A DNA stretch of 64,000 bases from JAUMBM01 sp964645715 (GTDB taxonomy: Bacteria > Bacteroidota > Bacteroidia > Chitinophagales > Saprospiraceae). The first letter of the stretch is position 1; every line of letters starts with the position of its first letter. The translations under genes were made by a program, and so were the position numbers. The notes beneath the pieces were generated by a model. It saw only the letters and a list, made by a program, of their open reading frames with translations, had not been told where the DNA came from and made no database searches. This document shows, piece after piece, positions 26,280-35,940 of the stretch. The stretch spans positions 46,832-110,831 of the forward strand of contig CAZYAO010000008.1 of the NCBI GenBank assembly GCA_964645715.1, read 5' to 3'.

Positions 26280-28988
26280 ATGCATCGAGTATTACTCTTT
26301 TTGGTCGCCTGCCTCTTCACAACACTGTCTTTCGGACAGGTTGTTTACGAGGATTTTGAGTCAGCTGCTCCCAGCCTCAACTGGAATGCGCTGGACGGCT
26401 CTTTTGCCGGCATTGTAGACAACCCGGCACCCAATGCCGTCAACAACAGTGCCAAGGCAGGTTCCTACACAAAATCAGGCGCACACGCTTACAGCCTGCT
26501 GCTGGCAGAGCTGCCACAGGCTATGGATTTGTCTGTCAACAATCAGTTTTCCATTCAGATCTACACAAGCGCACCAACGCAGATTCTGCTTAAACTGGAA
26601 GGCCCCGGGGGTGCCATTGAAGGCATCCGCAACATTGCAGTTGCCAACGGCTGGCAGACCTACACATTCGACTTCAGCGCACAGGCTGCCAATACAGGCC
26701 TGACCAAAGTCATCCTGTTCTTTGATCCTGGTGTGGAGACCAGCGCTGATACGTATCTGTTTGACAACCTTGTGGCCCATCCTGCAGGAGCATGTGCCGG
26801 TACGGTTGTCAATCCGCAAATTATTGATGACTTTGAATGCCAGCGCAATGCTACCTACGGACAACCCGGCTGGGAAGACATTCGGGCGGTTGCCAATCCT
26901 GACCCCAGCGGCGTCAATACCAGCACGGGTGTAGGCGAATACACGGATGGCCCTGGCCCCTGGCATGCATTGGTCATCGACTACCAGAACCCGATCAACT
27001 TGTCGGAAGCAGGATATTTCAGTATCAAGATGTGGGCTCCCAAGACCGGCATACTCAAGTTTAAGCTGGAAGGTGGGGCATCTCCGCCGGTTGAGCGCGA
27101 TGCTCAGGTAACCACTACGGGAAGCTGGGTTGAATACGGCATCGACTTCAGTGATATGGCTGGCAACAGCTATCGCAAGCTGGTTTTCTTCGTCAATGCC
27201 GGTGTTGATTCAGAGCCGGGCGATGTCTATTACATGGATGACATCAAACGCACACAGGCGCCAGCACCGACACCACTGGAAGATTTTGAGGACGGCGCAC
27301 GACTTAGCTGGGGAGCTCTTAACAACAACGCAGCCCTCCACGGCAGCTATACAGGTCCGCTGGCCAACCCCAACCCCAATGACATCAACGACAGTCCCAA
27401 CGTAGGTCGCTACGTGCGTGGTTCATCAGCCTTCAGCACCCTCACTGCCTTTTTACCGGAAGGCATTGATCTGTCGGATAATCCACAGCTCAACCTGAAT
27501 GTACACGCACCCACGGGAGGAACCTCCGTCACGCTGCAGCTTCAGAGCCCTACCCAGGGTGCCCAGAGTGTTACGGTTGAAGTACCGTCAGTAGGAGAGT
27601 GGGTAGATCTCAATTTTGATTTCAGCAACTTCTCATCAATTACCGACTTTGAGCGTGTCAACATCCTGTTTGATCCGGGTGCGGCCACAGCCTCAACCTG
27701 GTACTTTGATAACCTCCGCCAAGGCGAAAGTACGGTTGATCCCTGCGAAGGAGTGGAAGTAATCCCTACAGTTGTTGACGATTTCGAGTGCCAGCGCAAT
27801 GTAGCCTGGGTTGCCAATGCCGACCGTCTGGCGGTCATCAACAATCCCGACGTATCATTGGGCAATACAAGTCTGAAAGTCGGGGAGTACACCGATGCCC
27901 TGGATGCATGGTCTGCACTGGTTGCTCAGTATCCGCAGCCGATTGACCTGTCAACCTACAACCAGCTAAGTGTCCGCATCTGGTCGCCCAGCATTGTACC
28001 CTTGCTTTTCAAACTGGAAGGAGGAAGCGATCCTGTAGCAGAAGTGTTTACGGAAGTGACAGCGGCTGGTCAGTGGGTTCGCTACCAGATTGACTTTAGT
28101 CAGGCCGCTGGGAGGAATCACCCCAAGCTGGCCATTTTCTTCAATGCAGGCCAGACGCCAAGCAGTGAAGTTAAGTACTATATTGATGATATTCAATGGC
28201 GTCGTGCGCCCTACACTGCCTGCGTTGTGGATTTCGATGTTGAAGAACTCAGCGTAACCAACTGGGCGTACTTTGGCAATGCTGAGCTGGACGGCCCCGG
28301 CAATTTCCTGACGGTTCCCAACCCTGCCCCAAGTGCTGTCAACAACGATGCTACAGTTGGTGTATTCCGCGAGGCTGCCGGTGGACAAGTATGGGCAGGC
28401 ATGTTTGCTGATTTGGATGCACCCATCGCTATGCCGGCCGGCAACAAGACCCTGCGCATGAAAGTATGGATGGATCACGCAGCACCCGTTGTTTTAAAAA
28501 TGGAACAGGGTGTTGACGGAGCTCCTGGCTCAGGTGACGTTTTTGCAGAATACAACCTGCCCAACCAATGGCAGGAACTCACCTGGAATTTCTCCAACCT
28601 GCCCAACGGTGCTCAATACAACAGAGTAACCCTAATCATGGACATCGCCAACTCTCCTTCAACACTGAGGACATACTACTTCGATGATTTGGTGGTAGCA
28701 GGAGAAAGCTGCGACGCTGTCAATACCAACGAACCGACTGCCATCGAGCAGCTCAAAATATGGCCCAACCCTGCTCAGGACTGGCTCCAAATAGAGGATG
28801 CAGCGGGTGATCTGAACCACTGCGTCATTTTCAATAGTCTTGGACAGCGGATTGAAACGGTTAGATTTGCCGGTGGCGCTGTGCGTACGCAACTGGACTT
28901 GTCGGGACTGGCTCCGGGCATGTACGTTTTGGCGGCTTACAACCACCAAGGCGTACTGATTGCCAACGCACGCGTTGTCAAGCAATAA
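26280..28988 (+). CDS. secreted five-repeat carbohydrate-binding-like protein with T9SS tag
   Basis: A 902-residue protein with a signal peptide (cleavage near SFGQ, residue 20), five tandem beta-sandwich-like repeats of about 150-165 residues and a type A T9SS sorting domain (about 820-902: IWPNPAQDWLQIED). Each repeat has an EDFE/DDFE start, a VNNS/VNTS and VGxYT block, a W or F followed by DLS, an xxKLEG strand, a VxYxxDFS strand and a closing YxxDDI strand. Repeats 2 and 4 share DDFECQRN and resemble each other more than 1 and 3, giving an ABAB-plus-one layout. The fold resembles carbohydrate-binding modules, and the position in the PUL suggests glycan binding; no catalytic motif was seen. 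Confidence 0.8.
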   Translation: MHRVLLFLVACLFTTLSFGQVVYEDFESAAPSLNWNALDGSFAGIVDNPAPNAVNNSAKAGSYTKSGAHAYSLLLAELPQAMDLSVNNQFSIQIYTSAPTQILLKLEGPGGAIEGIRNIAVANGWQTYTFDFSAQAANTGLTKVILFFDPGVETSADTYLFDNLVAHPAGACAGTVVNPQIIDDFECQRNATYGQPGWEDIRAVANPDPSGVNTSTGVGEYTDGPGPWHALVIDYQNPINLSEAGYFSIKMWAPKTGILKFKLEGGASPPVERDAQVTTTGSWVEYGIDFSDMAGNSYRKLVFFVNAGVDSEPGDVYYMDDIKRTQAPAPTPLEDFEDGARLSWGALNNNAALHGSYTGPLANPNPNDINDSPNVGRYVRGSSAFSTLTAFLPEGIDLSDNPQLNLNVHAPTGGTSVTLQLQSPTQGAQSVTVEVPSVGEWVDLNFDFSNFSSITDFERVNILFDPGAATASTWYFDNLRQGESTVDPCEGVEVIPTVVDDFECQRNVAWVANADRLAVINNPDVSLGNTSLKVGEYTDALDAWSALVAQYPQPIDLSTYNQLSVRIWSPSIVPLLFKLEGGSDPVAEVFTEVTAAGQWVRYQIDFSQAAGRNHPKLAIFFNAGQTPSSEVKYYIDDIQWRRAPYTACVVDFDVEELSVTNWAYFGNAELDGPGNFLTVPNPAPSAVNNDATVGVFREAAGGQVWAGMFADLDAPIAMPAGNKTLRMKVWMDHAAPVVLKMEQGVDGAPGSGDVFAEYNLPNQWQELTWNFSNLPNGAQYNRVTLIMDIANSPSTLRTYYFDDLVVAGESCDAVNTNEPTAIEQLKIWPNPAQDWLQIEDAAGDLNHCVIFNSLGQRIETVRFAGGAVRTQLDLSGLAPGMYVLAAYNHQGVLIANARVVKQ

Positions 28989-29021
28989 TTGATTCAATTA
29001 CTAACAAGTAGATCAGTGGCT

Positions 29022-29106
29022 ATTCTGTCTCCTGTTTCTCTGCCTTGCGCAGAGAAACAGGAGACAGAATGACTACTCTTTGGCGACCAATGCCACCAAA
29101 GAGTAG
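29022..29106 (+). terminator. two hairpins between the repeat protein and lipoprotein hydrolase
   Basis: Hairpin 1 has perfect 21-base arms (29022-29042 and 29050-29070) with a seven-base loop. Hairpin 2 has perfect 11-base arms (29073-29083 and 29096-29106). They follow the repeat-protein stop by 33 bases and precede the next start at 29141 by 34 bases, so they could either end the upstream transcript or lower expression of the downstream PUL genes. Confidence 0.7.
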
Positions 29107-29140
29107 CTCAAGACAGTTGCTATCCGCCAATATCACGCCC

Positions 29141-30550
29141 ATGCTTGGTCGAACAGGCATTTTTTTGCTACTACTTTCTCTGGCTTCATGCCGTACGGGC
29201 TATGAGCAGCAGGCAAGCTCTGTACCTTTGCCTCAACCAAAAAAGGAAGCTTTCAGCCTTGACGAGTTGCAGAAGCGAACCTTCAATTACTTTTGGGAAA
29301 CGGCATTAAAAAACAATTACCAGATTCCTGACCGCTGGCCAACAGAAGCATTCAGCAGTATTGCTGCCACGGGTTTTGGACTCACGTCCTACTTTATTGG
29401 CATTGAAAGAGGATACATTAGCCGTGAACAAGGTGCAGAGCGTACACTGCAGACACTAAGGGTCTTGTGGAATTTGCCGCAAGGTCCGCAGACCAGTGGT
29501 GTCAGCGGCTACAAGGGGCTTTTCTACCATTTTTTGCGAAATGACGACGCCCTGCGTTTTAAAGACGTTGAGTTATCGACAATCGATTCGGGTTTGCTCA
29601 TGGCCGGCATCCTCTCTGCACAATCGTATTATGATCGCAATAATCCGGTTGAACAGGAGATACGCGCTTTGGCAGATTCTTTGTATCGCCGCGTAGAATG
29701 GGACTGGGCGCTCAACAAGGACGGCAGAATTTCTATGGGCTATCACCCGGAAAGCGGATTCATCAACCCTGATTGGCATGGCTACAACGAGGCCATGATT
29801 CTGATTGTCCTCGCCATGGGTTCACCCACACATCCCATACCTGACAATAGCTGGGAGTTGTGGTGCGAAACATATGAGTGGGCCAATTTTTATGGCCAGG
29901 AGCACGTCAATTTTGATCCGCTATTTGGTCATCAGTACAGCCAAATGTACATCGATTTTCGGGGCATACAGGATGCATATATGCGTCAGAAGGGTATCGA
30001 CTATTTTGAAAATTCCCGTAGAGCCACGCTGGCCAATCGTGCATACTGCATCGATAATCCCCTGCAGTTTGTCGGCTATGGTCCTGACGAATGGGGGCTG
30101 ACAGCTTGTGACGGGCCGCGCGATATAGACACCCTTTGGCAAGGCAAACCACTTCGATTCTGGTCTTATCGCGCCCGCGGAGCCGCTTCCATGCAAATCA
30201 TTGATGACGGTACAATAGCGCCTACCGCCGCCGGAGGCTCTATCCCGTTTGCCCCGGAAGTATGTCTGCCTGCGCTTGCCCACATGTGGAATAAGCACTA
30301 CGACAAGCTGGTGGGTCCCTACGGTTTCAAAGACGCCTACAACCAGAGTTACACCCATTGCAACGGTTGTGAGGAGGGGTGGTTTGACATTGACTACCTG
30401 GGCATCGATCAGGGTCCCATTTTGATTCAGGCTGAAAATTATCGCAGTGGTCTGGTATGGGAAGTCATGCGCAAAAATCCCTACATTCGCCGTGGGCTTA
30501 TCCGAGCAGGATTTAGCGGTGGCTGGCTGGAAGGAAAGGCATCACCCTAG
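29141..30550 (+). CDS. glucoamylase-family lipoprotein hydrolase
   Basis: A 469-residue predicted lipoprotein. The ATG at 29141 gives a clean signal MLGRTGIFLLLLSLASC with lipidated Cys17; a TTG start at 29045 would place the coding region inside the two hairpins and is rejected. The mature protein is a PF10091 glucoamylase-like alpha/alpha barrel with LQKRTFNYFWE, ATGFGLTSYFIGIERGYI, GPDEWGLTACDGP, DDGTIAPTAAGGSIPF and GIDQGPILIQAENYRSGLVW. It is related to but clearly diverged from the first PUL hydrolase and has no T9SS domain, so it is likely anchored in a membrane instead of secreted. It may act on oligosaccharides released by the first enzyme. Confidence 0.87.
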   Translation: MLGRTGIFLLLLSLASCRTGYEQQASSVPLPQPKKEAFSLDELQKRTFNYFWETALKNNYQIPDRWPTEAFSSIAATGFGLTSYFIGIERGYISREQGAERTLQTLRVLWNLPQGPQTSGVSGYKGLFYHFLRNDDALRFKDVELSTIDSGLLMAGILSAQSYYDRNNPVEQEIRALADSLYRRVEWDWALNKDGRISMGYHPESGFINPDWHGYNEAMILIVLAMGSPTHPIPDNSWELWCETYEWANFYGQEHVNFDPLFGHQYSQMYIDFRGIQDAYMRQKGIDYFENSRRATLANRAYCIDNPLQFVGYGPDEWGLTACDGPRDIDTLWQGKPLRFWSYRARGAASMQIIDDGTIAPTAAGGSIPFAPEVCLPALAHMWNKHYDKLVGPYGFKDAYNQSYTHCNGCEEGWFDIDYLGIDQGPILIQAENYRSGLVWEVMRKNPYIRRGLIRAGFSGGWLEGKASP

Positions 30551-30649
30551 TCAATGGAATCTCGTACAGCCTCCAACATGCAGAGGGCAATTCTTCCACC
30601 TGCACGTGGTACTCAAACGTTTATTAAGCTTCGTCAACAAAATTAAGCA

Positions 30650-32875
30650 ATGACAACAACCAGACAAGCATTGATAGCAGTGCTGTTGAGCTTCAGTACG
30701 CTGCTCACGGCACAACCTTTTTTGCCCGATGCAGCGGGTGAGCGATTCATTGACAGCCTGCTTTCGCTCATGACTCTCGAGGAAAAAATCGGCCAGATGA
30801 CGCTGTTTACCAGTGACTGGGACGTTACCGGGCCTACTTTACGAGCCGGCTACCGGGATGACGTAGCCAAAGGCAGGGTAGGTGCTATTTTTAATGCACA
30901 TACAGCAGCTTACAACCGCGAACTCCAGCGCATGGCTGTCGAACAGACCCGTATGGGCATTCCGCTGCTCTTTGGTTACGATGTCATTCACGGTTATCGA
31001 ACCATATTTCCCATCTCACTGGGAGAATCGGCCAGTTGGGATTTGGCAGCGGTAGAACGAGCTGCACGCGTTGCTGCCGAAGAGTCTACTGCAGCCGGTC
31101 TGCACTGGACTTTTGCACCTATGGTGGACATTGCCCGCGATCCCCGATGGGGCAGGGTTATGGAGGGAAGTGGTGAAGATGTCTATCTGGGCTCGCGTAT
31201 GGCTGTTGCCCGCGTACGAGGATTTCAGGGTGATGATTTGAGCCTGCCCAACACCATGCTTTCCTGTGTAAAGCATTATGCTGCCTACGGCGCTGCACAA
31301 GCGGGACGGGACTACCATACAGTAGATATATCCGACCGCGTCCTGCGGGAGACCTATCTCCCGCCGTTTAAGGCCGCGCTCGATGCCGGTGCAGCCAGCA
31401 TCATGACCAGTTTTAACGAACTAAACGGCATTCCTGCTACCGCCAATGCTTATTTGTTGCGTGACATTTTGCGACGGGAATGGGGCTTTCAGGGATTTGT
31501 CGTTACCGACTATACATCCATCAATGAAATGGTTATGCACGGCTCCGCCGCGGACGATGCGGATGCCGGTCTGCAGGCATTGCGTGCAGGCGTAGATATG
31601 GATATGCAGGGGGCCGTTTTTCACAACTACCTCAGCCAACAAGTAAAATCAGGGCAAGCTGACATCAGACACATCAACGAAGCTGTCCGCAATGTCCTGA
31701 GACTAAAATACGCCTTGGGTCTTTTTGAAGATCCTTATCGCTATGGCGATGAAAATCGTGAAAAGGCAGTGATCTTGTCTGCTGCCCACCGTGCAGAAGC
31801 GCGGGATATGGCCCGCAGATCCATGGTATTGCTAAAAAATGAGCGCAACGTACTGCCGCTCTCCACCAACCTGCGCAGGCTGGCTGTCATTGGTCCACTC
31901 GCTGATAATCAGGCTGATCTATTGGGTGCCTGGCATGCCGATGGCAAAGCTGCTGAGGTCGTTACGCTTTTGCAGGGCATTAAAAACAGGCTTGGCAATG
32001 CAACAGATATTCGCTACGTAAAAGGCTGTGAAGTCACCGGCAACAGTCAGGCAGGATTTGAAGAGGCGGTTGCAGCAGCTCGCATCAGCGATGCTGTGGT
32101 TGTTGCCGTAGGAGAACATGAATGGATGAGCGGTGAGGCTGCCAGCAGATCGGACATCAGACTTCCCGGCGTACAGCTCGAACTGGTCCAGGCATTGCTC
32201 AGGACGGGTAAGCCCGTAGTAGTGGTATTGATGAACGGCCGTCCATTGGCCATCCCTGAATTGGCCGCACAGGCACCCGCCATACTGGAAGCATGGTTTG
32301 GTGGTACCGAAGCTGGCAATGCGATTGCAGATGTCCTTTTTGGAGACTACAATCCAAGTGGCAAACTACCCATCACTTTTCCCCGATCAGTTGGGCAAGT
32401 ACCTCTGTACTACGCTGCCAAACCAACTGGCAGACCCAGAGATGAAAACAACAAATACACCAGCAAGTATCTCGATGAAGCCAATACGCCACTTTTCCCA
32501 TTTGGCTATGGCCTGAGCTACACGACCTTTTCTTATGGACAGCCTGCTGTAAGTCAGTCTGCCATGAGACTGAATGACAGTATACAACTTAGTATTACCC
32601 TTACCAATACAGGAAAAAGGGCAGGAGAAGAGACCGTACAGCTGTACGTTCGCGACAAGGTAGGCAGTGTTACCAGACCGCTGCGCGAACTCAGAGATTT
32701 TCAAAAAATTCAGCTGCAGGCAGGAGAGTCCCAAAAAGTAACATTTTCCATCACAGCAGAAACACTGTCTTTCTACCGGGCAGATATGAACTACGCTCCA
32801 GAAGCGGGTGAATATATCTTGTTTGTAGGTGGTGATTCCAACGCATCGCAATCAGTGACCATACGGTTTGAATGA
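30650..32875 (+). CDS. bglX: GH3 beta-glucosidase (BglX-like)
   Basis: A 741-residue periplasmic glycoside hydrolase family 3 enzyme with an N-terminal signal peptide (about 1-21). The barrel domain contains KIGQMTLFTSDW near the start, FAPMVDIARDPRWGR, CVKHYAAYGA and the nucleophile region GFVVTDY with Asp287 as the expected catalytic nucleophile. The second alpha/beta sandwich domain (about 385-570) has RRSMVLLKNERNVLPL and the conserved PSGKLPITFPRSVGQVP. A C-terminal fibronectin-like domain (about 640-740) completes the standard BglX layout. In this PUL it probably removes glucose from beta-linked gluco-oligosaccharides. Confidence 0.93.
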   Translation: MTTTRQALIAVLLSFSTLLTAQPFLPDAAGERFIDSLLSLMTLEEKIGQMTLFTSDWDVTGPTLRAGYRDDVAKGRVGAIFNAHTAAYNRELQRMAVEQTRMGIPLLFGYDVIHGYRTIFPISLGESASWDLAAVERAARVAAEESTAAGLHWTFAPMVDIARDPRWGRVMEGSGEDVYLGSRMAVARVRGFQGDDLSLPNTMLSCVKHYAAYGAAQAGRDYHTVDISDRVLRETYLPPFKAALDAGAASIMTSFNELNGIPATANAYLLRDILRREWGFQGFVVTDYTSINEMVMHGSAADDADAGLQALRAGVDMDMQGAVFHNYLSQQVKSGQADIRHINEAVRNVLRLKYALGLFEDPYRYGDENREKAVILSAAHRAEARDMARRSMVLLKNERNVLPLSTNLRRLAVIGPLADNQADLLGAWHADGKAAEVVTLLQGIKNRLGNATDIRYVKGCEVTGNSQAGFEEAVAAARISDAVVVAVGEHEWMSGEAASRSDIRLPGVQLELVQALLRTGKPVVVVLMNGRPLAIPELAAQAPAILEAWFGGTEAGNAIADVLFGDYNPSGKLPITFPRSVGQVPLYYAAKPTGRPRDENNKYTSKYLDEANTPLFPFGYGLSYTTFSYGQPAVSQSAMRLNDSIQLSITLTNTGKRAGEETVQLYVRDKVGSVTRPLRELRDFQKIQLQAGESQKVTFSITAETLSFYRADMNYAPEAGEYILFVGGDSNASQSVTIRFE

Positions 32876-32916
32876 CAGCTGCAAGCAATTCATTAACTTC
32901 GTAAATTCAAGTGAGT

Positions 32917-35916
32917 ATGAAGCAACATAATATACTGCGCCTGCTGTATGGCCTGATGCTGCTGGCCATGGTTGGACAGGTGCAGGGGCAGAATACTTCC
33001 CGGCACAATGTCAGCGGCACTGTAAGTTCGGGTACTGAGAAACTCATTGGTGTCAATATTCTCGTTAAAGGCAGTAGCAGTGGTACCATCACTGACATAG
33101 ATGGTGGCTATTCACTCAGTACTGGCAGCGCCGCAGACACCTTGGTTTTTTCCTACACTGGCTACGCGATACTCGAAGTTCCTATTGCCGGTCGTTCGCG
33201 ACTGGATGTCAATATGGAAGTTGCTGCTGAACTACTCCAGCAGGTGGTAGTAGTGGGATACGGCGTGCAGCGCAAATCCGATCTTACCGGCTCTGTGGCT
33301 ACCGTAACATCGGAAAGTCTGACAAAAATTCCAACACAGTCAGTAGGGCAAGCGTTGCAGGGAAAAGTTGCAGGCTTGCAAATCACCCCTCAGTCGGGAG
33401 CACCGGGCGACGATGCCATCTTCAGGGTAAGAGGCACCGGTACATTCAGGGATGCGAATCCGTTGTTTGTTGTTGATGGCATGATTGTAAATGACATTTC
33501 CTTTATCAACCCGCAGGACGTTGACAACGTCTCCGTACTCAAAGATGCCTCTGCAACAGCCATCTATGGCTCAAGGGGTGCCAACGGGGTCATCATAGTA
33601 ACAACGCGCAAAGGCAGTGCTGATCGCGACGGACAGATTCAGCTGAGCAGCTACACAGGTGTGCAGGAGGTTATCCGAAAAATTGATCTGGCCAATGCCA
33701 CAGAATATGCGACACTAGCCAATGAGCTTTCCATCAATGAAGGTCGCCCCGCACCTTTTCCCAATCCGGAAAGCTACGGAGAAGGCACCGACTGGCAGGA
33801 TGTTATTTTCCGGCAGGCGCAGACCCAAAATCACCAGCTCAGCTTTACGGGCGGTAGCGAACGCAGCACCTATAACGTAAGTGCTAACTATTATCGGCAG
33901 GAGGGCATCATACGCGGGTCCGATTTCAATCGCCTGTCGCTGCGCATCAACAACGAGTACAAAGTGAAACCATATTTGCAGCTCGGCCACAATGTCGCAT
34001 TGATAAGATCGCACAATACGCTGGGCCCCAATGTGCTGTTGTCCGCATTGCGCTCTTCCCCCATAGTCCCGGTTTTTGACAGTCTCGGCAACTACGGTAA
34101 CACCGGAGACGCTTCATCAACGCCCAACGTAGAAGCACAAATTGCCCTCAACGACAACTACGATGTCAACAGTCGGGCAGTAGGCAACGTGTATATGAAT
34201 GTTAATTTTCTGAAGCATTTTACTTTTCGCAGCAGTGCGGGACTGGATTTTTTCCTGCGGGAAGGTCGTTCATTTGTACCTGTATTCTTTGTATCGGCCA
34301 TTCAGCAAAATCCCGACAACCGGCTTGAAGTTCGCTATGACCGGGGTCGCAACTGGTTGTGGGAGAATACGCTCAGTTATGACAGAAGCTGGAGCCAATG
34401 GCGCATCAATGCACTTGCGGGTGTCACCGCTCAGGATAATTTTGCTGAATTTCTGCGGGCATCGCGGCTAAACTTCATTGATGAACGGGATATTTTCCAT
34501 TATCTGAGTGCCGGAGAGCAAGGCACTGACGCAGTTGCCAACAATGCGTACGATAACTGGGGTATTTTCTCATACCTGGGACGCGTAAATATGTCTTTCC
34601 GCGACCGCTACCTGCTGACGCTCTCCGGAAGGGTTGACGGATCTTCCCGCTTTGGGGAGAACAATCGCTACGGCTACTTCCCCTCCTTTGCGCTTGGCTG
34701 GAATGTATCTAACGAACCTTTCATGGCCGATGCCCCCTTCAGTCGGCTCAAGCTACGGCTTAGCTGGGGTCAAACGGGTAACGACCGCATAGGCGATTTT
34801 GATTATACGGCCCGCGTAGAGTTGGGCCAGGGTGCGGTGTTTGGGCCTGACGAATTTCTCAACAACGGTGCTACGCTCCTGCAACTGGCCAATCCCAACC
34901 TGCGGTGGGAGACTACTACGCAGACGGATGTGGGCGTTGAAATGGGATTTTGGGACAACCGCCTGCTGGCCGAAGTTGATTACTACCGCCGCGTCTCTGA
35001 TGATATTCTGTATGCTGTACCGATTCCCGATTATTTGGGTGCCAATGCACCCTCGCAAAATGTGGCCAGCATCCTCAACCGGGGTTGGGACATCAAGATT
35101 GACTGGCAGGAGCGCACTTCTGAAAAATTCTCCTATCATTTGGGAACCGTGATCTCATTTATTCACAATGAAGTGCTCGCTGTCAGTACCCAGAGCATTG
35201 ATCTGCTCGGCGGAGGCGTAGGATTCAGCGGGATTCTGGGTACCAACTCAAGAGCCGGCTATCCGGTTGGTGGCTACTTCGGCTACATCGCTGACGGTAT
35301 TTTCCAGAATGAGGCGGAACTTACACAATTTCCAACCTTACAAGGGCAGCAGCCGGGCGACATACGCTTCAGGGACGTCAACGGGGATGGCAGCATTACG
35401 CCTGCCGACCGTACCCTTATAGGTAAGCCTACACCTGATATGATTTATGGTATCAATGCAGGTATTAGCTATGGCGGTATCGATTTTTCTGTTGATTTTA
35501 TTGGCCAGACAGGGTATGAGCTGATCAATGCCAAGCGGGCGTCGCGTTTTGGGCTTTACAACTTCGAGGCAGCTTATCTCGATCGCTGGAATGCTGAAGG
35601 CAGCAGCAATACAGAGCCGCGCGTGACTACTTCGGGTCGCAATTACGATACCTTTTCCACCCGTTTTATTGAAAGAGGAGATTTTTTCCGGCTTCGCAAT
35701 ATTCAGCTGGGATATAGTCTGCCAGATCGCCTGATAAAGCGGATGAAACTTGGACAGCTGCGTATCTACGCAAGCGGCAATAATATTCTCACCTGGCAGT
35801 CGTTCAGTGGCTACACTCCTGAAATTTACAATAGTAATGTTTTTGACGTAGGCATTGATCTGGGCAAATACCCCATTGCGAAGACTTATTTGCTGGGACT
35901 GGATGTTCAATTTTAA
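32917..35916 (+). CDS. SusC/RagA family TonB-dependent outer-membrane transporter
   Basis: A 999-residue outer-membrane transporter from ATG 32917; a GTG six bases earlier is a less likely start. After a signal peptide come a carboxypeptidase-regulatory-like domain (HNVSGTVSSGTEKLIGVNIL), the SusC-type TonB-dependent plug (VVVVGYGVQRKSDLTGSV, VFRVRGTGTF-like strand, NVSVLKDASATAIYGSRGANGVI) and a 22-strand barrel. The late motif DVNGDGSITPADRTLIG is typical of SusC. It imports oligosaccharides with SusD, which follows. A TAACTTCG -7-like element with TTTG about 22 bases upstream may give it its own promoter. Confidence 0.95.
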   Translation: MKQHNILRLLYGLMLLAMVGQVQGQNTSRHNVSGTVSSGTEKLIGVNILVKGSSSGTITDIDGGYSLSTGSAADTLVFSYTGYAILEVPIAGRSRLDVNMEVAAELLQQVVVVGYGVQRKSDLTGSVATVTSESLTKIPTQSVGQALQGKVAGLQITPQSGAPGDDAIFRVRGTGTFRDANPLFVVDGMIVNDISFINPQDVDNVSVLKDASATAIYGSRGANGVIIVTTRKGSADRDGQIQLSSYTGVQEVIRKIDLANATEYATLANELSINEGRPAPFPNPESYGEGTDWQDVIFRQAQTQNHQLSFTGGSERSTYNVSANYYRQEGIIRGSDFNRLSLRINNEYKVKPYLQLGHNVALIRSHNTLGPNVLLSALRSSPIVPVFDSLGNYGNTGDASSTPNVEAQIALNDNYDVNSRAVGNVYMNVNFLKHFTFRSSAGLDFFLREGRSFVPVFFVSAIQQNPDNRLEVRYDRGRNWLWENTLSYDRSWSQWRINALAGVTAQDNFAEFLRASRLNFIDERDIFHYLSAGEQGTDAVANNAYDNWGIFSYLGRVNMSFRDRYLLTLSGRVDGSSRFGENNRYGYFPSFALGWNVSNEPFMADAPFSRLKLRLSWGQTGNDRIGDFDYTARVELGQGAVFGPDEFLNNGATLLQLANPNLRWETTTQTDVGVEMGFWDNRLLAEVDYYRRVSDDILYAVPIPDYLGANAPSQNVASILNRGWDIKIDWQERTSEKFSYHLGTVISFIHNEVLAVSTQSIDLLGGGVGFSGILGTNSRAGYPVGGYFGYIADGIFQNEAELTQFPTLQGQQPGDIRFRDVNGDGSITPADRTLIGKPTPDMIYGINAGISYGGIDFSVDFIGQTGYELINAKRASRFGLYNFEAAYLDRWNAEGSSNTEPRVTTSGRNYDTFSTRFIERGDFFRLRNIQLGYSLPDRLIKRMKLGQLRIYASGNNILTWQSFSGYTPEIYNSNVFDVGIDLGKYPIAKTYLLGLDVQF

Positions 35917-35940
35917 TAACGGTTAACAATGCTTGTTGCT

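Noticed and set aside
29045..29140. Extended N-terminus of the lipoprotein hydrolase
   Set aside because: This part is made of the two hairpins; the lipoprotein signal begins cleanly at ATG 29141.
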